From the NCBI RefSeq assembly GCF_024756235.1, contig NZ_JANUGY010000005.1, forward strand, positions 1 to 64,000: a stretch of DNA of 64,000 nt, in the 5' to 3' direction. Below, piece by piece: positions 26,266 to 36,000 of the stretch. The notes under the pieces are model-generated. The model saw only the letters and a list, made by a program, of their open reading frames with translations, was not told the DNA's origin and did no database searches. Position 1 is the first letter of the stretch, and each line of letters opens with the position of its first letter. The position numbers and the translations under genes are program-made. Source of the DNA: Massilia kyonggiensis. GTDB lineage: Bacteria; Pseudomonadota; Gammaproteobacteria; Burkholderiales; Burkholderiaceae_D.

Positions 26266-28599
26266 ATGAACGACGCAGGATCCCCCGCCCTGACCAAGGC
26301 CGAATGGAAGCAGGTCGGCCTCGGCAAGACCCATGAATCGGCCCGGCTGCACGTGCTGGGCCAGGCCGACTACACCGACGACATCGCCGAAGTGCGCGGC
26401 ACCTTGCACGCGGCGCTGGGCCTGTCGGGCAAGGCCCACGCCCGCATCCTCGACATCGATTTTACCGACGTCCTGGCCAGCCGCGGCGTGCGCGCCGTGC
26501 TGACGGCGAAGGACATCCCGGGCACCAACGATTGCGGCCCGATCATCCACGACGACCCGATCCTCGCGGACGGCCTCGTGCAATACATCGGCCAGCCGAT
26601 CTTCGTGGTCGTCGCCGACTCCCACGACCTTGCCCGCCGCGCCGCGAAGAAGGCGAAAGTCAGCTACGAAGAGTTACCTGCCATCCTGACGCCGCAGGCC
26701 GCGCGCGCCGCCGGCTCGTACGTGCTGCCGCCGATGCGCCTGACGCGCGGCGATGCGGAAACCGCATTCGAACGCGCCCCGCTGCGCGTGAAGGGCGAGC
26801 TGTACGTGGGCGGCCAGGAGCAGTTTTATCTGGAAGGCCAGATTTCGTACGCGATCCCGCAGGAAAACGACGGCATGCTCGTGCTGTGCTCCACGCAGCA
26901 CCCGAGCGAGATGCAGCACGTCGTGGCGCATGCGCTGGGCCTGCACTCGCACAACGTGGTGGTGGAGTGCCGCCGCATGGGCGGCGGCTTCGGCGGCAAG
27001 GAATCGCAGTCGGCGCTGTGGGCCGCCGCAGCATCCATCGCCGCGAAACGCCTGGGCCGCGCGGTTAAATTGCGCGCGGACCGCGACGACGACATGATGG
27101 TGACCGGCAAGCGCCACTGCTTCCACTACCTGTACGAAGTGGGCTACGACGACGCCGGCCGCATCCTCGCGGCGAAGGTCGACATGGTGAGCCGCGCCGG
27201 GTACTCGGCCGACCTGTCCGGCCCTGTCGCCACCCGCGCCATCTGCCACTTCGACAATACGTATTACCTGTCCGACTGCGACATCCGCGCGGCGGCCGGC
27301 AAGACGAACACGCAGTCGAATACGGCGTTCCGCGGCTTCGGCGGTCCGCAGGGTGCCATCGCGATCGAGTACATCATCGACGAGATCGCGCGCAACCTCG
27401 GCAAGGATTCGCTCGACATCCGCAAGCTGAATTTCTACGACAAGATCGATCGCAACGTCACGCCGTACGGCCAGCCCGTCGTCGACAACGTGATCCACGA
27501 ACTGGTGGGCGAGCTGGAACAGACGAGCGAATACCGCGCGCGCCGCCAGGCCATCAACGAGTACAACGCGACGAGCCCCGTGCTGAAGAAGGGCCTCGCG
27601 CTGACGCCCGTGAAATTCGGCATCGCGTTCAACGTCACGCACCTGAACCAGGCCGGCGCCCTCGTGCACGTGTACGTGGACGGCTCCATCCTCGTCAACC
27701 ACGGCGGCACGGAGATGGGGCAGGGTGTCAACACCAAGGTGATGCAGGTGGTCGCGCACGAACTGGGCGTGGACCTGACCCGTGTGCGCATCGCCGCGAC
27801 CAACACGAGCAAGGTCGCCAACACGTCGGCGACGGCCGCATCGACGGGCGCCGACTTGAACGGCAAGGCCGCGCAGGATGCGGCGCGCCAGATTCGCGAA
27901 CGGCTCGCCGCATTCGCCGCGAAGCAGTACGGCGGTGCCGTGGAAGACGTGCGCTTCGTCGCGGACACCGTGTTCGCGAACGGCCACGAAGTCCCGTTCG
28001 GCGAACTGGTGGCGAAAGCCTACCTGTCGCGCGTGCAGCTGTGGTCGGACGGCTTCTATGCGACGCCGAACCTGCACTGGGATCCGAAGACGATGACGGG
28101 CAACCCGTTCTTCTACTTCGCGTACGGCGCGGCGGTGGCGGAAGTCGTCATCGACACGCTGACGGGCGAATGGAAGCTGCTGCGCGCCGACGCGCTGTAC
28201 GATGCGGGCAACTCGCTGAACCCCGCCATCGACATCGGCCAGGTCGAAGGCGCCTTCATCCAGGGCATGGGCTGGCTGACGACGGAAGAACTGTGGTGGA
28301 ACGCGCAGGGCAAGCTGATGACGCATGCGCCGTCCACGTACAAGATCCCGGGTGTGTCGGATTGCCCGGACGCGTTCACGGTGAAGCTCTTCAACAACCG
28401 CAACGTGGCCGATTCGATCCACCGCTCGAAGGCTGTCGGCGAACCGCCGCTGCTGCTGCCGTTCTCCGTGTTCCTCGCGATCCGCGACGCCATCTCGGCC
28501 GTGGGCGACCACAAGGTCAACCCGCCGCTGCGGGCGCCGGCGACGAGCGAAGCGATCCTCGACGCCGTGTCCTTCGTTGAACAGGCCAGGGCAGCCTGA
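26266..28599 (+). CDS. xdhB: XdhB, xanthine dehydrogenase molybdopterin subunit
   Basis: A 777-aa molybdenum subunit that hydroxylates hypoxanthine and xanthine. Molybdopterin-binding blocks are present: RRMGGGFGGKES, NTAFRGFGGPQGA, HGGTEMGQG and ATAASTGADLNG. The essential base is Glu726 in KAVGEPPLLLPF. The N-terminal AldOxase/XDH domain includes VLGQADYTDDI. It lies between xdhA and xdhC in the usual order; xdhC starts 1 bp after its stop. The length is normal and no residue looks missing. Confidence 0.96.
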   Translation: MNDAGSPALTKAEWKQVGLGKTHESARLHVLGQADYTDDIAEVRGTLHAALGLSGKAHARILDIDFTDVLASRGVRAVLTAKDIPGTNDCGPIIHDDPILADGLVQYIGQPIFVVVADSHDLARRAAKKAKVSYEELPAILTPQAARAAGSYVLPPMRLTRGDAETAFERAPLRVKGELYVGGQEQFYLEGQISYAIPQENDGMLVLCSTQHPSEMQHVVAHALGLHSHNVVVECRRMGGGFGGKESQSALWAAAASIAAKRLGRAVKLRADRDDDMMVTGKRHCFHYLYEVGYDDAGRILAAKVDMVSRAGYSADLSGPVATRAICHFDNTYYLSDCDIRAAAGKTNTQSNTAFRGFGGPQGAIAIEYIIDEIARNLGKDSLDIRKLNFYDKIDRNVTPYGQPVVDNVIHELVGELEQTSEYRARRQAINEYNATSPVLKKGLALTPVKFGIAFNVTHLNQAGALVHVYVDGSILVNHGGTEMGQGVNTKVMQVVAHELGVDLTRVRIAATNTSKVANTSATAASTGADLNGKAAQDAARQIRERLAAFAAKQYGGAVEDVRFVADTVFANGHEVPFGELVAKAYLSRVQLWSDGFYATPNLHWDPKTMTGNPFFYFAYGAAVAEVVIDTLTGEWKLLRADALYDAGNSLNPAIDIGQVEGAFIQGMGWLTTEELWWNAQGKLMTHAPSTYKIPGVSDCPDAFTVKLFNNRNVADSIHRSKAVGEPPLLLPFSVFLAIRDAISAVGDHKVNPPLRAPATSEAILDAVSFVEQARAA

Positions 28600-28600
28600 C

Positions 28601-29608
28601 ATGGACGACTGGCTCATCCCCACCGCGCAACCGGCCGTCCTGATCACGGTCGCGAAGGTCGACGGTTCCGTACCCCGCGAACCGGGCGCGCGCATGCTGG
28701 TCGATGCGCGTGCGCAGTGGGGCACCGTCGGCGGCGGCCATCTCGAGCTGCGCGGCGTCGAGACGGCGCGCGCCATGCTGCAAAGCGGAGAGGCGCGCCG
28801 CATCGAACGCTTCCCGCTCGGTCCGAGCCTGGGCCAGTGCTGCGGCGGCGTCGTGCACCTCGCGTTCGAGCTGGTCGACCGCGACCAATGCGCCGAGCTG
28901 GCTGCACGCCGCCACGAAGACTGCTGGCGCGTCGTCGCGCTGGACGGCGCGCCGGACGTCGCCCTCGTCGACGCGCTGGGCCACAACATCCAGCGCAAGG
29001 GCGGCCGCTATCCCGATTTCGAACGGAACGGCGGCACCCGCGTGGTACTGGACGAAGCAGGGCGGCGCTGGCTCGTCGACCACGTCCCGGCGCCGCGCGC
29101 GCACGTGATGCTGTTCGGCGCCGGCCACGTGGGCGCCGCCATCGTGCGCCTGCTGGCCGACCTGCCGTGCAAGGTGACGTGGGTGGACGAACGGGAAGAC
29201 ATGTTCCCGGCCGCCGTCGCCCCCAACGTCGTCGTGGAAGCGACCGACCTGCCGGAAGCGCTCGTGCGCACGGCGCCCGCCGGCACGACCTTCCTCGTCA
29301 TGACGCACAATCATGCGCTGGACCAGCGCCTGACCGAAGCGATCCTCCGACGGCCCGCGCACCAGGACTGGTTCGGCCTGATCGGATCGGAAACCAAACG
29401 CAAGCAGTTCGAACACCGCCTGCGCGACCGCGGCATTTCCCGCGCCCGCCTGGACGACATGGTGTGCCCGATCGGCGTCCCCGGCATCAAGGGCAAGGAG
29501 CCCGCCGTGATCGCCGTCGCCGTCGTCGCGCAACTGCTGATGGTCTGGGAGGCGGCGGCCCACGCCGCGCCCGCGACCGCAACCGAAGTCCCACTGGAAC
29601 AAGACTGA
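28601..29608 (+). CDS. xdhC: XdhC, molybdenum cofactor insertion chaperone
   Basis: A 335-aa accessory protein that binds molybdopterin, promotes its sulfuration and hands it to XdhB. The N-terminal XdhC/CoxI domain has VDGSVPREPGARMLV and GPSLGQCCGGVVHL, with the cysteines expected to bind the cofactor. The C-terminal Rossmann domain has LFGAGHVGAAIVRLL and FGLIGSETKRKQF. The frame has an earlier ATG (28577) inside xdhB; ATG 28601 gives the family start (MDDWL) and is spaced 1 bp from the xdhB stop. guaD follows after 1 bp. Confidence 0.93.
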   Translation: MDDWLIPTAQPAVLITVAKVDGSVPREPGARMLVDARAQWGTVGGGHLELRGVETARAMLQSGEARRIERFPLGPSLGQCCGGVVHLAFELVDRDQCAELAARRHEDCWRVVALDGAPDVALVDALGHNIQRKGGRYPDFERNGGTRVVLDEAGRRWLVDHVPAPRAHVMLFGAGHVGAAIVRLLADLPCKVTWVDEREDMFPAAVAPNVVVEATDLPEALVRTAPAGTTFLVMTHNHALDQRLTEAILRRPAHQDWFGLIGSETKRKQFEHRLRDRGISRARLDDMVCPIGVPGIKGKEPAVIAVAVVAQLLMVWEAAAHAAPATATEVPLEQD

Positions 29609-29609
29609 G

Positions 29610-30914
29610 ATGTCCAACGATACCCGTACCGTGCAGGCCTACCGAGCGAGCCTGCTGCACTTCCACGCCGATCCGGCCTTCGCCGAGAACGCCCACGCCT
29701 GGCACCAGGACGGCCTGCTCGTCGTCGAGAACGGCCGCGTGCTCGCCGCCGGCGACTACGACAAGCTGGTCTCCACGCTGCCGCCGGAAACGCCCATCGT
29801 CGACTACCGCGGCCAGATCATCACGCCCGGCTTCATCGACACGCACCTGCACTTCCCGCAGACCGACATGATCGGCTCGCCCGCGCCGGACCTGCTGCCG
29901 TGGCTGGAGAACTACACGTTCCCGACCGAGCGCCAGTTCAAGGATCCCGTGCACGCGCGCACCGTCGCGGAATTCTTCCTCGACGAACTGCTGCGCAACG
30001 GCACGACCACGGCACTCGTCTACTGCACGGTGCACAAGGAATCGGTCGACGCGTTCTTCGAGGCGAGCGCCGCGCGCAACCTGCGCATGGCCGGCGGCAA
30101 GGTGCTGATGGACCGGAACTGCCCGGACTTCCTGCAAGACACGGCCGACCTGCGCGAGAGCGAAGACCTGATCCGCCGCTGGCACAACCACGGCCGCGCC
30201 ATGTACGCGATCACGCCGCGCTTCGCGCCCACGTCGACGCCGGCCCAGCTGGGCGCTGCGGGCGAACTGGCGCGCGCGTTCCCGACCACGTACATCCAGA
30301 CGCACGTGTCGGAAAGCCGCGACGAATGCGCGTGGGTGAAAAGCCTGTACCCGGACAACCGCAGCTATTTGCAGGTGTACGAACACCATGGCCTGATGCG
30401 CCCGCGCGCGATGTTCGGCCACTGCATCTGGCTGGACGACGTCGACTTCGCGCTGATGGCCGACACGGGCGCCGCGATCTCGCACTGCCCGACGTCGAAC
30501 CTGTTCCTCGGCAGCGGCCTGTTCGACGTCGCGAAGGCGGACGGTGTGCGTGCCCACGTGTCGCTGGGGACGGACGTCGGCGCGGGCACGTCGTTCTCGA
30601 TATTGCAAACAATGAATGAAGCGTATAAAGTTGCGCGGTTAAAAGGCAGCTATCTCCCGGCCCTGCGCATGTTCTATCTCGCCACGCTGGGCGCCGCGCG
30701 CAGCATGCAGCTCGAAGGGACGATCGGCAATTTTGCCGCCGGCACCGAAGCGGACTTCATCGTCCTCGACCCGAAGGCGACGCCGCTGCTGGCGCGCCGT
30801 ACGGCGAACGGCGACTCGCTCGAGGAAACCTTGTTCGCGCTGGCGCTGCTGGGCGACGACCGCGCGATCCGCGCCACGTATGCGGCGGGCAAGCGGGTGC
30901 ACGAGCGGCATTGA
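29610..30914 (+). CDS. guaD: GuaD, guanine deaminase
   Basis: A 434-aa amidohydrolase that turns guanine into xanthine, the substrate of the xdh enzyme made by the genes just before it. Metal ligands are His79 and His81 (GFIDTHLHFPQTD), the His of IQTHVSES, the His of MFGHCIWLDD and the Asp of LGTDVGAGTSFS. The substrate-binding segment MIGSPAPDLLPWLENYTFPTE is specific for guanine deaminase. It is co-transcribed with xdhC (1-bp gap). The cytoplasmic location is consistent with lack of a signal peptide. Confidence 0.95.
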   Translation: MSNDTRTVQAYRASLLHFHADPAFAENAHAWHQDGLLVVENGRVLAAGDYDKLVSTLPPETPIVDYRGQIITPGFIDTHLHFPQTDMIGSPAPDLLPWLENYTFPTERQFKDPVHARTVAEFFLDELLRNGTTTALVYCTVHKESVDAFFEASAARNLRMAGGKVLMDRNCPDFLQDTADLRESEDLIRRWHNHGRAMYAITPRFAPTSTPAQLGAAGELARAFPTTYIQTHVSESRDECAWVKSLYPDNRSYLQVYEHHGLMRPRAMFGHCIWLDDVDFALMADTGAAISHCPTSNLFLGSGLFDVAKADGVRAHVSLGTDVGAGTSFSILQTMNEAYKVARLKGSYLPALRMFYLATLGAARSMQLEGTIGNFAAGTEADFIVLDPKATPLLARRTANGDSLEETLFALALLGDDRAIRATYAAGKRVHERH

Positions 30915-30923
30915 GCCCGTCCG

Positions 30924-30960
30924 CGGCTGGCGAGATACTGTCACAACCACTCACCAGCCG
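30924..30960 (+). promoter_or_regulatory. Hairpin upstream of the exported adenosine deaminase
   Basis: Eleven-base arms with one mismatch (CGGCTGGCGAG with CTCACCAGCCG) enclose a 15-base loop and end 8 bp before the start codon. The hairpin may mask or tune the ribosome site. It has no T-run, so it is not an intrinsic terminator. Confidence 0.4.
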
Positions 30961-30968
30961 AGACCGAC

Positions 30969-32459
30969 ATGACGAAAACCCTGAGCAGCAGCCTGCTGAT
31001 CACCCTGGCGGCCCTCGCGGCCGCCGCTTCCGCGCGCACCCCGGCGTCCGGCCCCAACGAAGCGGCCACCGCGCGCCACTATGCATCCCTGATCGCGGGC
31101 GCCGAGCCGAAGACGGCGGAGCTGGTCCTGTTCTTCTCTCAGATGCCCAAGGGCGGCGACCTGCACCATCACTACTCCGGCGCGATCTATGCCGAGACCT
31201 ATGTCGACTGGCTCGACAAGCAGGGCTATTGCGTCAACAAGCAGTCGTACCGCATCGAGACCGACAAGAGCGTCGTCGAGCACGAACGCGCGCGCCAGCC
31301 GAAGGACCGCACCTGCCTGTCGTCGTCCGACGTGTATGCCGACGACGCCACGTGGCGCGAGCTGCTGCAGCGCTGGTCGAGCAAGGATTTCAATAACCAC
31401 GGCGCCATCCAGCCGCCGCCGGACCGCCAGTTCTTCCAGACGTTCGGCTACTTCGGCCCCGTCTCGAACGGCAACTTCCACGAAGGCCTCGTCGAGCTGA
31501 AGAACCGCGCGCTCGCCGAGAACGTGGCGTACATCGAGACGATGTTCAAGAGCCCGGACACGGTGTCGGATCCGGAGTTCGACAAGCGCGCCTGGGACAG
31601 CGCGCGCGACGAGGCGAAGTTCGCCCAGCTGCTGGAGTCCGCGCGCCAGAAGCTGAACGCGACGCCCGCGTTCCGGACCTCCGTCGACACCTTCGTCCGC
31701 ACCGTCAACGAGGCGGCGCTGGGCATCGACGACGAGAACTTCACGATGCGCTACCAGACCTATGTCGTGCGCCTGTTCTCGCCGTCGCGCGTGTTCTCCT
31801 CGATGCTGGCCGCGTTCGAGTCGGCGGCGCGGGGCGGCAAGATCGTCGGCGTGAACATCGTGGGCCAGGAAAGCCAGATGGTCTCCATGCGCGACTACAC
31901 GCTGCACATGCAGATGTTCCGCTACCTGAAGAAGGTCTACCCGAAGGTCAACGTCGCGATGCACGCGGGCGAGCTGGCGCTGGGCGACGTGCCGCCGGAA
32001 GACCTGAAGTACCACATCGACCAGGCGCTGAACGTGGCGGGCGCGCAGCGCATCGGCCACGGCATCGACCTCGCGCACGAGACGAACGCCGTCGGCATCA
32101 TGAAGACGATGCGTACGAAGGACATCCCGGTCGAGATCAACCTGACGTCGAACGCGTTCATCGAAGGCGTGCAGGGCGAGAACCACCCGATCACGCTGTA
32201 CCGCAAGTATGGCGTGCCGTACGTGATCTCGACGGACGACGCGGGCGTCACGCGCCACAACCTGGCCAATGAATACGTGCTGTTCGCCAGCCGCTACAAG
32301 CCGAGCTACGCGGAAGTCAAGAAGGCGTCGTACAACAGCATCCGCTACAGCTTCCTGCCCGAGTCCGACAAGCAGCGCCTGACGCGCCTGCTCGATGCAC
32401 GCTTTGCGCGCTTCGAGTCGGACGTCGCCGCGCTCGAACGCACCGCCGTGAAGCGCTGA
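30969..32459 (+). CDS. Exported adenosine deaminase family protein
   Basis: A 496-aa enzyme. Residues 1-22 form a signal peptide (KTLSSSLLITLAALAAAASA), so it works in the periplasm or outside. Zinc and catalytic residues of the ADA/ADGF fold are all visible: GGDLHHHYSG (His66-68), MHAGELA (His332, Glu335), RIGHGIDL and STDDAGV (Asp423, Asp424). It should convert adenosine or deoxyadenosine to inosine forms before uptake. It is longer than cytoplasmic Add, as in secreted relatives. It follows guaD by 54 bp and is closed by a strong terminator, so it ends the xdh-gua unit or forms its own. Confidence 0.88.
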   Translation: MTKTLSSSLLITLAALAAAASARTPASGPNEAATARHYASLIAGAEPKTAELVLFFSQMPKGGDLHHHYSGAIYAETYVDWLDKQGYCVNKQSYRIETDKSVVEHERARQPKDRTCLSSSDVYADDATWRELLQRWSSKDFNNHGAIQPPPDRQFFQTFGYFGPVSNGNFHEGLVELKNRALAENVAYIETMFKSPDTVSDPEFDKRAWDSARDEAKFAQLLESARQKLNATPAFRTSVDTFVRTVNEAALGIDDENFTMRYQTYVVRLFSPSRVFSSMLAAFESAARGGKIVGVNIVGQESQMVSMRDYTLHMQMFRYLKKVYPKVNVAMHAGELALGDVPPEDLKYHIDQALNVAGAQRIGHGIDLAHETNAVGIMKTMRTKDIPVEINLTSNAFIEGVQGENHPITLYRKYGVPYVISTDDAGVTRHNLANEYVLFASRYKPSYAEVKKASYNSIRYSFLPESDKQRLTRLLDARFARFESDVAALERTAVKR

Positions 32460-32471
32460 GTCATCCCTTGC

Positions 32472-32499
32472 GCCGGCGGCGGTCCCGCCGCCGGCTTTC
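32472..32499 (+). terminator. Intrinsic terminator after the adenosine deaminase gene
   Basis: An 11-bp GC stem (32472-32482 with 32485-32495) is followed by TTTCTTCC. It lies 13 bp after the stop codon. Confidence 0.75.
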
Positions 32500-32728
32500 T
32501 TCCTCCGTCCGGCGTCGCCACGCCACTTATGTCTCACCGGCATATGTATATGCCGTCCCTGTGGCCAACTCGCTACAGAATGCATTAATTCTCACGTCGT
32601 TTGCCTAAAAACCAAGCGAAACAATTTCATTCGAGAACGCCCCATTTATAATCCCGCCGTGTCTGTTCCTGAGGGAAAAGGCAACCCGCACGCGACTCTC
32701 TGCTCACTTCTTAAGCAACTTATACGCG

Positions 32729-32785
32729 CAAGCTATAAATTCCCAAGTGAAAACGTATTTGTCTCGATAAACGGCTTCATGCATA
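32729..32785 (+). promoter_or_regulatory. Shared nucleoside-gene element, copy 1 (TonB receptor)
   Basis: It begins CAAG-N-TATAAAT, continues to AAG-N2-AAAA and GTATTTGTC, and ends in ATGCATA. It aligns without gaps over the first 33 positions with the copy before punA (24 identical by hand count). Its inner part, CGATAAAC then GGCT, nearly equals that of the BMP copy. TTGTCT and CATATT could be the -35 and -10. The element ends 251 bp before the receptor start. Confidence 0.65.
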
Positions 32786-32938
32786 TTGGCCTTTTATTAA
32801 GCCAACGTCCGAGAAAATGAGCGGATTTCGGGTGTAATAGCCTGGAAACATTTAACCGCTAGACTCGCGTGCGCTGCTTTTTGCTGGTGCATCGTCAACC
32901 ACATTTGCACCGTCAGACAGCAGGCGGAAAGAACAAGA

Positions 32939-32963
32939 GACCGGCCGTCATGAGCGGCCGGTC
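32939..32963 (+). promoter_or_regulatory. Leader hairpin 1 of the TonB receptor gene
   Basis: A 9-bp perfect stem (GACCGGCCG with CGGCCGGTC) has a 7-base loop. It is not followed by a T-run on the plus strand, so it is a leader structure rather than a terminator. Confidence 0.4.
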
Positions 32964-32986
32964 CAGGATTGCAGTACTCAAGAGGG

Positions 32987-33001
32987 GGGAACTCGGTTCC
33001 C
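32987..33001 (+). promoter_or_regulatory. Leader hairpin 2 of the TonB receptor gene
   Basis: GGGAAC pairs with GTTCCC around a 3-base loop, 35 bp before the start codon. It could influence translation. Confidence 0.35.
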
Positions 33002-33036
33002 AACCATAACTATCAAGTCTATTTGGGGTTAATCCA

Positions 33037-36000
33037 ATGATCTATCAAAAACGGATCCAGCTGACGAAGCTGGCGCTGGCTCTGTCGATTGCGCTCGCGG
33101 GGGCGCCGGCCCTGGCGCAGAACACGACGTCGGCTGTCGGCGGTCGTATCTCGAGCGCGGACGGCCGACCGGCCGCCGGCGCCTCGGTGCAAATCGTCCA
33201 CACCGAATCCGGCTCGGTCAGCAATGTCGTCACCGACGCGGAGGGCCGCTACATCGCGCGCGGCCTGCGTACCGGCGGTCCGTACACGATCATCATCACC
33301 AAGGACGGCGTTACCGAAAAACGCGAAGGCATCTACCTGCAGCTGGCGGAAACCGCCACCGTCGACGCGACCGTCGGCGCACCGATGCAGACCGTGACCA
33401 TCGCCGGCAACCGCGCCCGTTCCGACATCTTCAACAACAGCAACATGGGCGCGGGCACCGCCATCAGCGCCACCCAGCTGCAGACCCAGGCCTCGCTCAA
33501 CCGCAACCTGCAGGACTATGCCCGCGCCGACCCGCGCGTTTCGCAAACCGACAAGGAACGCGGCGAGATGTCCGTCGCCGGCCAGAACTCGCGCTACAAC
33601 ACGATCACCATCGACGGCGTGAACGTCAGCGACACCTTCGGCCTCGAGTCGAACGGCAGCCCGACCGCGCGCCAGCCGATCTCGATCGAAGCGATCCAGT
33701 CGGTGCAGGTCAACGTCGCCAACTACGACGTGACCCAGAAGGGGTATACCGGCGGTAACATCAACGCCGTCACCAAATCCGGCACCAACAAGTGGAAGGG
33801 CGGCGTCTACTACGTCTACCGCAACGACAAGTGGGCCGGCGATCGCTACGACACCACCAAGGATACCTACAGCGCGCCGCCGTCGTTCGACGAGACGACC
33901 AAGGGCGTCTGGGCCAGCGGTGCGCTGGTCAAGGACAAGCTGTTCATCTTCGCGTTGAGCGAAGAATTCGACAGCACCCGCGCTTCGTCCAACTACGGCC
34001 CGCTCGGCAGCGGCGCCGCCACCACGGTCGGCATCACCCAGTCGTCGATCGCCTCGGCGCAGCAGATCGCCAGGAGCGTCTACGGCATCGACATCGGCAG
34101 CCCGACGGCCGGCGGCTCGAAGATGACGTCGCGCGAGCAGATGCTCAAGTTCGACTGGAACATCAACGACGACCACCGGGCGAGCCTGCGTTATTCGAAA
34201 ACGTCGCAGAGCGAGCCGATGTACCCGGGCTATTCGAACAGCGGCGTCGGCCTGACGTCGTCGAACTACAACCAGGGCAAGAGCATCGAAACCATCGTCG
34301 GCCAGGTGCTTTCGGACTGGACGCCGACGTTCTCGACCGAGTTCAAGGCCTCGCAGCGCCTCTATGATTCGGTACCGGCCAACAGCACACGCCTGCCGGC
34401 CATGGCGCTCCAGTTCTCGGGTCCGCTGCCCGCCGACGCCCCGGACGGCGTGCCGACCGCGACCCGTTACCTGAACTTCGGCACCGAGCGCTCGCGCCAG
34501 TTCAACGTGCTGGGCACCAAGACCTATGACCTGTACGCGGGCGCCAACTGGACCGTCGGCGACCACGCGATCAAATTCGGTGCCGACAACAGCAAGAACG
34601 AGATCTTCAACGCCTACCTGCAGGACGTCTACGGCAACTACACGTTCGGTTGCGCGGACTACAACGCGATCGGCGGCTATACCTCGGTGCCCTCGACGTT
34701 CACCTGCTCCAAAGGCACGAACGCCCAGATCGAAGCGGCGGTACTGGAAAACTTCCGCCGCGGCCGTCCGACCTCGTACAGCGTGCAGCTGCCGGCGCCT
34801 GGCGTGGCGTCGCTGAACGACGCCGCCGCCAACTTCTCGATGCGCGACACCGGCCTGTTCGTGCAGGATACGTGGAACGTCAACAAGAACCTGACGCTGA
34901 CCTATGGCGTGCGCGTCGACGAGACGGGCGTGGGCGGCCGTCCGCTCGCGAACGCCGCCGCGGCCCAGCCGGTCGTGCCGGGGAACTTCGCGACCGGCAA
35001 GGCGCAATCCGGCGGCTTCGGTTACGACAACACGGTCACGCCGGACGGCCAGAAGCTGTGGCAGCCGCGCTTCGGCTTCAACTACCGTTTCGACAGTGCC
35101 CGTCCGACCCAGGTGCGTGGTGGCATCGGCCTGTTCCAGGGTGCCGCCGCCGCCGTCTGGATGGCCAACCCGTTCTCGAACCCGGGCGTCTCCACCCGCA
35201 TCGTCAACTGCTCCGTCACCGGCACTGTCAAGTGCCCGCAGGGCGACGGCTTCTTCAGCACCAACCCGGATGCGCAACCGACGATCCCGGGCGCGCCGGC
35301 GGCCAAGGTCGACTTCCTGGATCCGGGTCTGCGCCAGCCGTCGATCTGGAAAACCAACGTGGCGTTCGATACCGAACTGCCCTGGTATGGCCTGGTGTTC
35401 GGCGCCGAGTACTTGTACACCAAGAACAAGGACGCCATCTATTACGAGAACCTGAACCTGGGCGGCGTGACGGCCGCCGGTCCGGATGGCCGCCAGCTGT
35501 TCTGGAATGCCGCCGGCATGGACTCGGCGAACTTCTCGGCCGCCAACGGCACGGTCACCGTGTCGCGCAACGTGACGAGCAAGTTCCTGAGCAACCGCAG
35601 CTTCACCGACGTGATGCTCGCCCGCTCGACCGACAAGGGCCGCTCGAAGGTCGCCACCGTCTCGCTGACGGCGCCGATGACCAAGGGCCTCGGCTGGTCG
35701 GTGGCCTATAGCCACACCGACGCGACGGAAGTCTCGCCGCTGACGTCGTCGGTGTCGACCTCGAACTGGAACGGCCGCTCGGTGTTCAATCCGAACGAAA
35801 ACGTGGCCGCCAACGCGGGCTACCTGGTCAAGAACCGCATCAACGCGCTCGTGAACTGGGAGAAGAAGTTCTTTGGCGAGTACAAGACGCGCTTCGGCGT
35901 GTTCTACGAAGGCCGTTCCGGCAAGCCGTTCAGCTGGACCTTCAACAACGACATGAACGGCGACAGCCAGGCCGGCAACGACCTGTTGTACGTTCCGAAA

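Larger units (their letters stand above)
32500..33036 (+). promoter_or_regulatory. Long AT-rich leader of the TonB-dependent receptor gene
   Basis: About 540 bp without a gene, much richer in A/T than the surroundings. It holds the shared 57-bp element (32729-32785), a small TTGGC/GCCAA inverted repeat directly after it, a 9-bp hairpin (32939-32963) and a 6-bp hairpin (32987-33001). GGGG at about 33023 is a likely ribosome site. If transcription starts just after the shared element, the untranslated leader is about 240 bases long. Confidence 0.6.

Noticed and set aside
28577..28600. Upstream ATG for xdhC inside xdhB
   Set aside because: It would add eight residues without a ribosome site. 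ATG 28601 gives the conserved start.
32939..32963. Leader hairpin as an intrinsic terminator
   Set aside because: No T-run follows on the plus strand, and no minus-strand gene ends here that would need one.
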